Source: Rubripirellula tenax (GTDB taxonomy: Bacteria > Planctomycetota > Planctomycetia > Pirellulales > Pirellulaceae). Taken from it: a DNA stretch of 64,000 nucleotides. The DNA is taken from positions 582,764-646,763 of the forward strand of contig NZ_SJPW01000003.1 of assembly GCF_007860125.1 (NCBI RefSeq), written 5' to 3'. The notes beneath the pieces were generated by a model. The model made no database searches. It had not been told where the DNA came from and saw nothing but the letters and a program-made list of their open reading frames with translations. Shown piece after piece: positions 56,765 through 64,000 of this stretch (positions are counted from its first letter, which is position 1; every line of letters begins with the position of its first letter). The position numbers and the translations under genes are program-made.

Positions 56765-59518
56765 ATGATCCGAACGCTCTCCTCTGCTCGATCCAATCAA
56801 CGGACGAACCGCCTCGAGGTGGGCGTCCGGGCTTGGGTGACCTTGATGGCTTGCTTTTGCGTTGACGCCAGCGTCGCTACGGCGCAAAGCGACGCAGGCC
56901 AAGCGGTGGATGATCTTTCCAAAGAAGACTATTCGGTGCGTCAGAACGCGACGATCCAAATGTGGAAAGATCACGAAGGATCTCGCGAGGTCGTCCAACA
57001 GGCCGCCCGAAACCCCGACCCCGAAATCTCCGGGCGTGCCCAATGGATCCTTCGCCAATGGCGTCGAGGCGCGTTGCCCGATATGCCACCCGAAGTGTCA
57101 CGTTTGTTGCAGGGCAGCGATCAACCCGCTGCCGTCGAACGGTTGCTCGAAGCCGGTCAGTTCTTGGCGGCCGTTGTCGCGGTGGAAGAATCCGCCGGCA
57201 CCGTCGATCGAGAATCGATTCAACGTCGCGTCAACGCATCCTTGAATCGTCGGTTCCCGATCTACATTCATCAAGCAATGCAGAGCGAATCGCTGCCGCA
57301 CTTGTTGAACTTACTGGACTTGGTGGCGGACTCTGCCGAAACCGCAGCATGTCGTCTAGAGATGATGCGGCTCATGTCGATTCCGATCACGGACGACAAC
57401 CGCCTTCCAGCGTCTGCTGCGAACTGGCCGATTGGACTGCGAGATTCGGTGTCGGTGATGCTGCTGGTCAAACTTGGACAGTACGACGAAGCCGTTGCCG
57501 CGGCACGCAGCAGCGGTGACGAATCGCTGCTGACAACTTGCATGATGGTAGCTTCGAAATGGCGAGAGATCGCCGACGCGGAATCCGAATTGGCGCAGAA
57601 GGAAAAAATCGGGTCGGCGGAGCATTCGCTGCATTGGTGTCGAACGCTCGCAGCGGCAGACCGTGCAGGTGACCCGATCCTGTTTGATGAAGCGGTGAAG
57701 CAAATCGTTGCACCCGAGGCATGTGAATTGCCAATGGTGATCGACATGCGATGGAAATCTTTGGCCAGCCATGGACGCACCGCCCAGGCTCTTTCGATCC
57801 TTGATGGACATAGCCCCGAGGACGCAGCGTCACTTTCGATGGATGCTTCCGATTTCAAGCATGCACTGGACGTTATGGGCTATCCGATCGACAGGATCGA
57901 CATCGACTATGTCGATTGGATTGCCAACGCCTTGAAGAGTCAGCACGACGCCGGTCAACAACGATTGGCGCCCGAGATGCGGCGATTGTTGGTATTGATG
58001 CAGTGTTTGATATCGGTCGGACGTGACGATACGGCGTGGGTTATCGCCAAGCAGTTGTGCGAATCCGATCAAAGGATCGGCGTTCAAACACAGCATCGAC
58101 TCAGAGAGTACGTTCTAACTTCGCTAACCACGACGAAGCGAACCGATTGGATTCCGGTCTTAGCGGTCGATCCGAGTGACCGATCCGTATCGCCGGATAG
58201 TTTGGAAATCACCGCCGGCGTGCTTCCAGATGCTGATGGTACGACAATCGAAATCGTGATGGACTCGCTGGAAAGGATCGATCCGACTTCCACGGTTGAC
58301 CAACGCTTCTTGGAGGCTTGTCAATTATTGGAAGGGATCGTTCCCCAAGGCTTCGACGCCCAGGTTGATTTTGACAAGTTCTTCGATTCGGTGACGCGTC
58401 CGCTCTCTACAACGGCCATGCGAGGGTTGCGTGGACGTGGAATTCCCATTCAAGCCAATCTGAACATTGCATTGATGTTTTCGCGATTGGGGCAAACGCA
58501 ACACGCGTCGGGATGCCTGCGTAAGCTAGCCGAATCCGGTGACACCGCGGCGTTGTTTCGCATGGGCGAGCAGGCGCTCGATTCCGGTCGCACTGAGATC
58601 GCATCGCAACTGTTTGATCTGGTGTATCGAAAGATCCAATCGCAAAGTCGCATCGGCGGCATCGACGATGTTGCCCTGGCACTCAAGGCAGTCGTTGGCA
58701 AATGGACGATCGCGCGGCGCAGCGGTGACAAAGAGGCGGCAGCTCAATTGGAACACGAACTTCAACTGGCACTCTGCACTCCTTATTCTCAAACGCGCAA
58801 CACGCTGGCGAGCTATCTGACGGAACGAGAAGAGAATGACTTGGCAATTCAGACCTATCGCAGTCTGCTGCCGATCAAGATATTTGGAAGCAACGATTCG
58901 ATCGATTTCTATTCAGTGGCTCGCGGCTTCGCCTTGGCGGCACGAGACGCTTTTCCTGACGAGTCGGCTCGATGGTTCGACCTGGCTGTACTTCGCTCGA
59001 TCGAGTCCGATGGCTTTCGCGCCGGTGCGTTCGTTACCCTGCCGGTCTATGTTTGCCGCTGGGCGATCGAGGCTGCTGTCGCAAGCGGCAACCACGACGT
59101 TGCGGCGAAACAGATCGACCGTTTATTGTCGCTTGATCCGCTGGACATCGACTTGGCCGAACGTTTGTTGCCAACGATGCGAGAAGCCGGAATGACCGAT
59201 TTGGCGGACCAAACACTCGATCGAGTCATGGATCGCGGAATCGAATATTCAAAGAACTTTCCGATGGACGCGATGATGGCGAACAACTTGGCGTGGGTTG
59301 CCGCGATGAACAAGAGGCGACTGTCCGAGGCGCGGGAATTATCGGAAGCAGCAGTTCGTGTCGAACCCGATAGCGCAATCTATCGCGATACGTTGGCTGA
59401 AATTTTGTTCTTGGTTGGCGAAAAAGATCAGGCGTTAAAGATCGAAACGGGTTGCCTGTTGGATGATCCCGGCCAGTGGCATCTTCACGAACAGGTCAAA
59501 CGGTTCTCGGTCCGTTAG
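56765..59518 (+). CDS. Large secreted alpha-solenoid (TPR-like) protein
   Basis: The 917-aa protein has a probable signal peptide (WVTLMACFCVDASVATAQ, residues 24-41). A HEAT-like part follows at about 45-105 (DDLSKEDYSVRQNATIQMW, then NPDPEISGRAQWILRQW). The remainder is almost all helical, with tetratricopeptide-like features. Near the C-terminus NNLAWVAAMNKRRLSEAREL, then DSAIYRDTLAEILFLVG, look like standard TPR pairs. Such proteins usually scaffold other proteins in the periplasm. No catalytic motif is seen. Its stop lies 27 bases from the end of the convergent PH-domain gene. Function unknown. Confidence 0.8.
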   Translation: MIRTLSSARSNQRTNRLEVGVRAWVTLMACFCVDASVATAQSDAGQAVDDLSKEDYSVRQNATIQMWKDHEGSREVVQQAARNPDPEISGRAQWILRQWRRGALPDMPPEVSRLLQGSDQPAAVERLLEAGQFLAAVVAVEESAGTVDRESIQRRVNASLNRRFPIYIHQAMQSESLPHLLNLLDLVADSAETAACRLEMMRLMSIPITDDNRLPASAANWPIGLRDSVSVMLLVKLGQYDEAVAAARSSGDESLLTTCMMVASKWREIADAESELAQKEKIGSAEHSLHWCRTLAAADRAGDPILFDEAVKQIVAPEACELPMVIDMRWKSLASHGRTAQALSILDGHSPEDAASLSMDASDFKHALDVMGYPIDRIDIDYVDWIANALKSQHDAGQQRLAPEMRRLLVLMQCLISVGRDDTAWVIAKQLCESDQRIGVQTQHRLREYVLTSLTTTKRTDWIPVLAVDPSDRSVSPDSLEITAGVLPDADGTTIEIVMDSLERIDPTSTVDQRFLEACQLLEGIVPQGFDAQVDFDKFFDSVTRPLSTTAMRGLRGRGIPIQANLNIALMFSRLGQTQHASGCLRKLAESGDTAALFRMGEQALDSGRTEIASQLFDLVYRKIQSQSRIGGIDDVALALKAVVGKWTIARRSGDKEAAAQLEHELQLALCTPYSQTRNTLASYLTEREENDLAIQTYRSLLPIKIFGSNDSIDFYSVARGFALAARDAFPDESARWFDLAVLRSIESDGFRAGAFVTLPVYVCRWAIEAAVASGNHDVAAKQIDRLLSLDPLDIDLAERLLPTMREAGMTDLADQTLDRVMDRGIEYSKNFPMDAMMANNLAWVAAMNKRRLSEARELSEAAVRVEPDSAIYRDTLAEILFLVGEKDQALKIETGCLLDDPGQWHLHEQVKRFSVR

Positions 59519-59545
59519 CGACGCCGCACTTGGTTCGCCACGGCG

Positions 59546-61162
59546 TCAGGCCCAGTTCATCGAGACGTTGGCGCTGTGCTGGGACAGAACGACGAATTCT
59601 TGTCGCGCAACTTCGATCTCCATCATAGGAAACGCGATCGTATGGTCGGCGGGCCCTGCGGCGGCGGTGTCGATCGACAGCCGACCCATCGACCAACGGC
59701 GATCGAACGGAGTCGTCGTGACTTCCAACGATTGGATGCGATCGAAAAACGTCACACTGGTTTTTCGATTCCAAGCACCGCTGCGAAACATGACTCCATC
59801 TTCAAAGCGGTGGTAGCCGAGAACTTCTAAGTGTTTTCGTGCCCAAACCGCGACGGCAATGCCCGCAATCGGTCCGCATGCGATTCCCCCAACCCCGGCG
59901 ACGGCGTATCCGATCCCTGCCGCTGCAATGGAAATGAAAACAGCTTTTCGTAACCATCGGCGTCCCGCACGTGGCGACGCGGGCATCCAATCCGTTGCAG
60001 CTTCGTCGACAGTAAGTCCGGGGCGAATCTCGTCGAGCACTTCGGCGATTCGGTCAGTCGAAATCACCGGCACGAACCATCGCCGCGTCACCGTCGATGC
60101 GGCGTCTTCGCGTTGCTTGCCGGCACCGCCTGCGGTTTCGATTCGGATCGACGCGAGCTTCATCATTCGCATCAACGGAGTGCGATGGATGCTGATGAAT
60201 TGGATTCGCCGTCGAGGGACCGTCGCGGAAACTTTCGTTAGCAAGCCACAGGAAACGTGGAAGTCTTCGCCGACGCGATCAAGTCGATATCCTGAAAAAC
60301 GCAGCACGTACCAAGCGATTCCGAGCAACCGTATCACCAGCAATGCGATCACGATGGCGATCGGGATTGCGATCCACGGGTTCAGCATCCAAACGTCGCC
60401 GGGCAGGTAACGTGCAAGTTGATCGAACTGCTGGTCCCAACGTGTGTTTTGTTGGGACAGGTAGCCGAACGCGATGCCGAATAGGATCAAACCGCGGTTG
60501 CTGGCCAGGCCCGCTTTGACCAACCAATTCGTGGGAATGGTCAGCACGGTTTTGTTCCCCACGCCCGACGTAATCGTGCCTGACGTAATCGTGCCTGACG
60601 TAATCGTGCCCGACGCAACCGCGTCCGAGGTGACAGCGTCCGTTGATCGGGCACCGGCGGACATCGCGGGCGGTGCCGATTCCGGCTTCGCGGTTCGGTT
60701 GCTCCTTGTGAGAATCTCTCCCCGAAGTCGATCGATTTCGTTCAGCGAAAGCACTCGCAGCGTTGCTTCCGGTTCTGTGCCGCTTGCCGTTTCGACTCTG
60801 ACTTCGGCAACGTGGAACAGCCGATGCCAGATCGTCTGGACCAAGTCGACGTTTTGAATTCGATCTACGGGAACATTGCGGACTTTGCGAAAGATCCAGC
60901 CCTCGGTGACGATCAACTCTCCATCGGAGATTTGATATCGCAGTGTGAAGTACCGCACCAAAATAAACGCCAATGCCACGGACGTCGCAGCCAGCAAGCC
61001 CAATATGATCCAAAGGTTGCCTTGAAACGCGGACCAACCCGCGACGAGCAACGGAAAGATTGATTGTCGAGCGAGTGCGGCCAATTGGAACAGCACAGAA
61101 ATCGGCGCTAGCTTTCTGGCGACCGACGATTGCCCGGGCGGCATTGTCTGCGTTTCACCCAT
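59546..61162 (-). CDS. YdbT-like membrane protein with bacterial PH domains
   Basis: The 538-aa protein has helices at about 20-65 (entry pair), 240-305 and 410-445, each followed by a bPH2 (DUF304)-type beta domain: RYFTLRYQISDGELIVTEGWIFRKVRNVPVDRIQ spans about 69-102, and similar segments lie near 310 and 460. This is the YdbT plan of paired helices plus PH domains. Its ATG lies inside the end of the upstream YdbS-like gene (8-base overlap), so the two act together, as ydbS-ydbT do in Bacillus, where they are linked to resistance to certain bacteriocins. A low-complexity SGTIT repeat lies between the first PH domain and the second membrane part. Confidence 0.88.
   Translation of the reverse strand: MGETQTMPPGQSSVARKLAPISVLFQLAALARQSIFPLLVAGWSAFQGNLWIILGLLAATSVALAFILVRYFTLRYQISDGELIVTEGWIFRKVRNVPVDRIQNVDLVQTIWHRLFHVAEVRVETASGTEPEATLRVLSLNEIDRLRGEILTRSNRTAKPESAPPAMSAGARSTDAVTSDAVASGTITSGTITSGTITSGVGNKTVLTIPTNWLVKAGLASNRGLILFGIAFGYLSQQNTRWDQQFDQLARYLPGDVWMLNPWIAIPIAIVIALLVIRLLGIAWYVLRFSGYRLDRVGEDFHVSCGLLTKVSATVPRRRIQFISIHRTPLMRMMKLASIRIETAGGAGKQREDAASTVTRRWFVPVISTDRIAEVLDEIRPGLTVDEAATDWMPASPRAGRRWLRKAVFISIAAAGIGYAVAGVGGIACGPIAGIAVAVWARKHLEVLGYHRFEDGVMFRSGAWNRKTSVTFFDRIQSLEVTTTPFDRRWSMGRLSIDTAAAGPADHTIAFPMMEIEVARQEFVVLSQHSANVSMNWA
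60564..60623 (-). repeat. 15-bp tandem repeat, four units (SGTIT), in the ydbT-like gene
   Basis: Four units of 15 bases start at 60564, 60579, 60594 and 60609. The middle two are identical (CCTGACGTAATCGTG), the first differs at one base and the last at a few. They encode SGTIT-type repeats in a linker, in frame, so gain or loss of a unit would keep the protein intact. Confidence 0.92.
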
Positions 61163-61706
61163 GTTGAGACGTACTCTCGTTGACGCCGCGAGAGAGTCGC
61201 TGGGAAATCAGAGCTTCGCGAAGTTGCTCGGCGGTTTCATGTCGAATTCCTTCCAGCGACACCGAAGAGTTTTTGGTGCCGGCCGTGTGAACAATCAGCG
61301 TCGAGAGGTCGAAATGCCGTTGGAGCGGCCCCTGTTCGATATCGCTGTGCTGGATTCGTGACTGGGGTACGACAATCTGGTGTCGCCACCAAACGCCTCG
61401 TCGAATTTCAAGTCCCTGCAAGCTCAAACGCCAGCTCGTTCGCCGGTACGCTAGCCCTGGAAAAACGTAACCCAGTCCGATCGAGGTGGCGACTAGTAAT
61501 GCGACCAACAGCACAGCAATCGAAAACGGACCGTCGATCTGGGGTCGAACAGAGTACGCCACCGCTAAAGCGCCGATTGCCAATACCGAAATCAAGGCGG
61601 CGGACAACCCGCCGATCCATCGAGTCAGTCTCAATTGGTTCAGAGACAGCGATTCGAAGGGCTGGAGGCTGTCATCATGGGCGTGATTCAACTCAGATAT
61701 TTCCAT
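61155..61706 (-). CDS. YdbS-like PH-domain membrane protein
   Basis: 183 aa from the ATG at 61706. Two membrane helices (about residues 31-73) precede one bPH2 domain with RRTSWRLSLQGLEIRRGVWW (about 87-106) and VVPQSRIQHSDIEQGPLQR. This is the standard YdbS layout. An in-frame upstream ATG at 61853 adds 49 residues that are not protein-like. The gene overlaps the YdbT-like gene by 8 bases, indicating an operon, and is divergent from the ammonium transporter gene. Confidence 0.9.
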   Translation of the reverse strand: MEISELNHAHDDSLQPFESLSLNQLRLTRWIGGLSAALISVLAIGALAVAYSVRPQIDGPFSIAVLLVALLVATSIGLGYVFPGLAYRRTSWRLSLQGLEIRRGVWWRHQIVVPQSRIQHSDIEQGPLQRHFDLSTLIVHTAGTKNSSVSLEGIRHETAEQLREALISQRLSRGVNESTSQHG

Positions 61707-61890
61707 GGCTACAGGATGACCGTACACGACGTGATGGGAACGAGTGTAGCGGATTGGAGGCCCGGTGATCTGGTTCGCAACAAGGTGGGTGAACCTACGA
61801 TAAGTTGCGCTCCGCAAGTGCGATCGGGCAAGCGCGATCAATCTATTTCCCATCCGTCAACGGCAGACAGAGCACCGCTGAACACGTCTG

Positions 61891-61907
61891 ATTCCCGTAT
61901 CGGGAAT
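61891..61907. promoter_or_regulatory. Perfect 17-bp palindrome upstream of the ammonium transporter
   Basis: ATTCCCGTATCGGGAAT has 7-base arms around a 3-base centre and lies 57 bases before the TTG start of the ammonium transporter gene. Size and position fit a dimeric repressor or activator site. No sigma-54 (GG-N10-GC) element was recognised close by. Confidence 0.5.
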
Positions 61908-61963
61908 GCTTGACTAAGATGTCGCCGATCTTGAACTTGGCGGTAACAAGAAGGCGTTAAACA

Positions 61964-63292
61964 TTGTTTACAAGAATACTGAAGAGTCGTTTCCAACTAT
62001 TTCTACTGCTCTTTCTCGCCCTTAGTTCGTCGGCGTATGGTGCTGATGAATCGGTGCTGAATTCGGGCGACACGGCGTGGATTTTGATGGCGACCGGATT
62101 GGTCCTCTTTATGACGATTCCTGCGCTGGCCTTGTTTTACGCCGGACTTGTTCGATCGAAGAATGTTCTGTCGATCTTCATGCAGTGCCTTTCGCTAACG
62201 GCCGTCATGTCGATCCTTTGGATTGTCTGTGGCTACAGTCTTGCGTTTGATACAACCGGGATGGAGAAGGATGTGGTCAACCTGCACTCGTTCATCGGCG
62301 GGTTCGGGAAGGTCATGATGAAGGGAGTCACCGTCGACTCCATGCATGGGACGATTCCAGAGGTTTTGTTTGCCGCGTTTCAAATGACGTTTGCCGTCAT
62401 CACTCCTGCGTTGATCGTCGGTGCGTTCGCCGAACGTATGAAGTTTTCGGCGATGCTGGCTTTCTCTGTCCTATGGTTGCTGGTTGTCTATTGTCCCATT
62501 TGCCATATGACCTGGGCGGGCGACGGCGGTTTGTACGCCGATTGGGGCGTGAAAGATTTTGCCGGCGGGATTGTGGTTCACGTTACCGCTGGATTCGCTG
62601 CGCTGGTGGCCTGTTTGGTCATCGGACCACGATTGGGGTACCCGACACATTTAGAGCCGCCACATAATTTGACGATGACCTTGCTGGGCACTGCCATGCT
62701 TTGGTTTGGGTGGTTCGGTTTCAACGGCGGAAGTCAGTTGGCGGCCGATGGGACCGCGGCGATGGCGGTTTTCGTCACGCACATCTCGGCGTCCGTGGCC
62801 ACCATCGTCTGGATGGGCATCGAGTGGTTCAAACTTGGCAAGCCAAGCGTCTTGGGTGCCGCGACGGGCGCGATTGCTGGACTGGCCGCGATCACGCCGG
62901 CATCGGGAACGGTCGGACCGATTGGCGCGATGGCGATCGGTGCTACATCGGGTGCCGTTTGCTTTTTGTTTGCTACGAAAATCAAGCAGCGGCTGCGTTA
63001 CGACGACACGTTGGACGTGTTCGGCGTTCACGGGGTCGGTGGCTTTCTGGGCACGATCATGTGCGGCGTCTTTGCGGCGAAGCAGTTCGGCGGCAGCGGT
63101 ATCGAGGGCGGCATTTTGAACCAAGTCACGGTCCAGTTGCTCGCGGCTGTGTCGTGTGCGATTTACGCGATTATCGCCACGTATGTCATTCTACGACTGG
63201 TCCAATTCACGATCGGACTTCGCATCGACGCTCAGGGTGAAATTCGCGGGCTCGATCTCACCGAGCACGAAGAACGCGGTTACGTTGGCTAA
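61964..63292 (+). CDS. amt: Ammonium transporter (Amt)
   Basis: The 442-aa protein has a signal peptide ending near YGA (residue 26) and eleven membrane helices. Landmarks of the Amt family are FYAGLVRSKNVLS (58-70), DFAGGIVVHVTAG (198-210) with pore His206, and DVFGVHGVGGFLGT with the second pore His356. It conducts NH4+/NH3 across the inner membrane. The start is a TTG at 61964, with AAGGCG about 8 bases before; no ATG fits a signal peptide. Unlike many amt loci no glnK/glnB PII gene follows; the next gene is convergent. Confidence 0.95.
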   Translation: MFTRILKSRFQLFLLLFLALSSSAYGADESVLNSGDTAWILMATGLVLFMTIPALALFYAGLVRSKNVLSIFMQCLSLTAVMSILWIVCGYSLAFDTTGMEKDVVNLHSFIGGFGKVMMKGVTVDSMHGTIPEVLFAAFQMTFAVITPALIVGAFAERMKFSAMLAFSVLWLLVVYCPICHMTWAGDGGLYADWGVKDFAGGIVVHVTAGFAALVACLVIGPRLGYPTHLEPPHNLTMTLLGTAMLWFGWFGFNGGSQLAADGTAAMAVFVTHISASVATIVWMGIEWFKLGKPSVLGAATGAIAGLAAITPASGTVGPIGAMAIGATSGAVCFLFATKIKQRLRYDDTLDVFGVHGVGGFLGTIMCGVFAAKQFGGSGIEGGILNQVTVQLLAAVSCAIYAIIATYVILRLVQFTIGLRIDAQGEIRGLDLTEHEERGYVG

Positions 63293-63294
63293 GA

Positions 63295-64000
63295 CTACGA
63301 CAGCACCAGATTGTCGCGATGGACGACGTTTTCATACGATGACTTGCCCAGCAGGTCACTGATGCGATCGCTGGGTTGGCCCAAGATTTTTAGCACGTCG
63401 GATGATCGATAGTTGCAAAGCCCACGCGCAATTTCCTTTCCATCGGGGTCCAGCATCGCGACAATGCTGCCGGCGCCAAACGATCCGACGACTCCCGTCA
63501 CGCCGACGGCCAACAGGCTGCTGCCCCGGTTGATCAGTGCATTGGCGGCTCCGGCATCCAGTTGCAGACTTCCACCCAAGTGCGCAGCCGCACCGATCCA
63601 TCGCCGCCGACCTCGGATGTTATTCTCCAGCGGAAGGAACAGCGTACCGATCGGTTCGCCGGCAAAGATTTTGTCCAGCACATCATCGTCACGACCCGGT
63701 GCGATGATGACTGGGTGGCCGTGGCTGGTTGCCAATTCCGCAGCCTTTAACTTGCTGGCCATGCCGCCTTTGCTGCTGTTGCTTTTCTTGTCATCGGCAA
63801 AACCCAAAACGGTTTCATCGATTGAGTCGACCACATCGATCCGCCTGCTGGCCTTGTCGTTGGGGTGGCCGTCAAACAGACCCTCGATATCAGACAGAAT
63901 GATGACAATCGCATCGACCAGCAGTCCGGCGACCTGGGCGGCCAATCGATCGTTGTCGCCGAACGTCGTCTTCAGTTCCGATACCGCCACGGAATCATTT
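63295..64000 (-). CDS. proB: Glutamate 5-kinase, 5' part cut by the window edge
   Basis: About 235 residues are visible. The first part is the C-terminal portion of the amino-acid-kinase domain: NDSVAVSELKTTFGDNDRL near the window edge, LLSD-like IILSDIEGLFDGHP, and KGGMASKLKAAELATSHG, the nucleotide-proximal Gly-Gly-Met region. A PUA domain follows (HLGGSLQLDAGAANALINRG to the end). The enzyme phosphorylates glutamate in the first step of proline synthesis. The frame is open to base 64000, so the gene starts beyond the window. Its stop lies 2 bases from the end of the ammonium transporter gene, convergent. Confidence 0.93.
   Translation of the reverse strand, partial: NDSVAVSELKTTFGDNDRLAAQVAGLLVDAIVIILSDIEGLFDGHPNDKASRRIDVVDSIDETVLGFADDKKSNSSKGGMASKLKAAELATSHGHPVIIAPGRDDDVLDKIFAGEPIGTLFLPLENNIRGRRRWIGAAAHLGGSLQLDAGAANALINRGSSLLAVGVTGVVGSFGAGSIVAMLDPDGKEIARGLCNYRSSDVLKILGQPSDRISDLLGKSSYENVVHRDNLVLS

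Noticed and set aside
56537-57058. 173-codon minus-strand frame between the PQQ-like and TPR-like genes
   Set aside because: More than half is antisense to the TPR-like gene and the remaining part has no coding signs.

Overview
The window looks like a chromosome segment from a planctomycete, most likely Pirellulaceae (Rhodopirellula and relatives). The evidence is a DUF1559 protein with a type IV pilin-like N-terminus and an H-x9-DG C-terminus, an N-terminal motif of the LEPR-XLL type, dockerin-like repeats, a PEP-CTERM protein, PQQ-like and sorbosone-dehydrogenase-like propellers, moderately high GC, and frequent TTG or GTG starts. The genus is an inference.

1-11,450 is a run of ordinary genes. 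It starts with the 3' end of an unidentified gene, followed by a secreted beta-propeller protein, a 56-aa lipoprotein and a DUF1559 protein. A DUF4153/DUF4173-like membrane protein follows, split by a one-base frameshift. Then come a Kef-type cation/proton antiporter (minus strand), endonuclease III, a free-standing M41-like (FtsH-type) peptidase domain (minus strand), and a two-gene unit of zinc alcohol dehydrogenase plus an APC permease fused to two universal-stress domains.

11,447-47,485 is one uninterrupted minus-strand reading frame of 12,012 codons, more than half of the window. From the N-terminus it encodes a LEPR-XLL-like leader, a beta-helix built on an exact 591-bp tandem repeat, a LamG-like domain, Big_5-like Ig domains with a PA14-like insertion, 13 CARDB modules, a beta-propeller, about nine cadherin/He_PIG-like Ig modules, a first short RHS-like module, an internal dockerin-like pair, a second propeller, about 2,660 residues of RHS/YD repeats ending in a canonical RHS core, and a C-terminal part of about 1,400 residues. 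That C-terminal part holds an unrecognised helical region, a metzincin-like peptidase (HELGH plus Met-turn), a beta-sandwich and four dockerin-like repeats. The most likely role is a giant surface or secreted adhesin that may also be a shell-encased effector. The helical region and the dockerin-terminated peptidase tip are the strongest candidates for something undescribed.

47,486-64,000 holds, after a gene-poor gap, an esterase, a two-subunit molybdenum hydroxylase (IorA/IorB type, GTGA overlap), an Nramp-like transporter lacking the canonical metal ligands, a PEP-CTERM protein with a clear terminator, a decayed small gene, a PQQ-like propeller protein, a TPR-like secreted protein, a pair of bacterial PH-domain membrane proteins (YdbS/YdbT type), an ammonium transporter preceded by a perfect palindrome, and a 5'-truncated glutamate 5-kinase. 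I saw no tRNA, rRNA, CRISPR array or intact insertion sequence. Domain calls rest on motif recognition by eye, with no database search.
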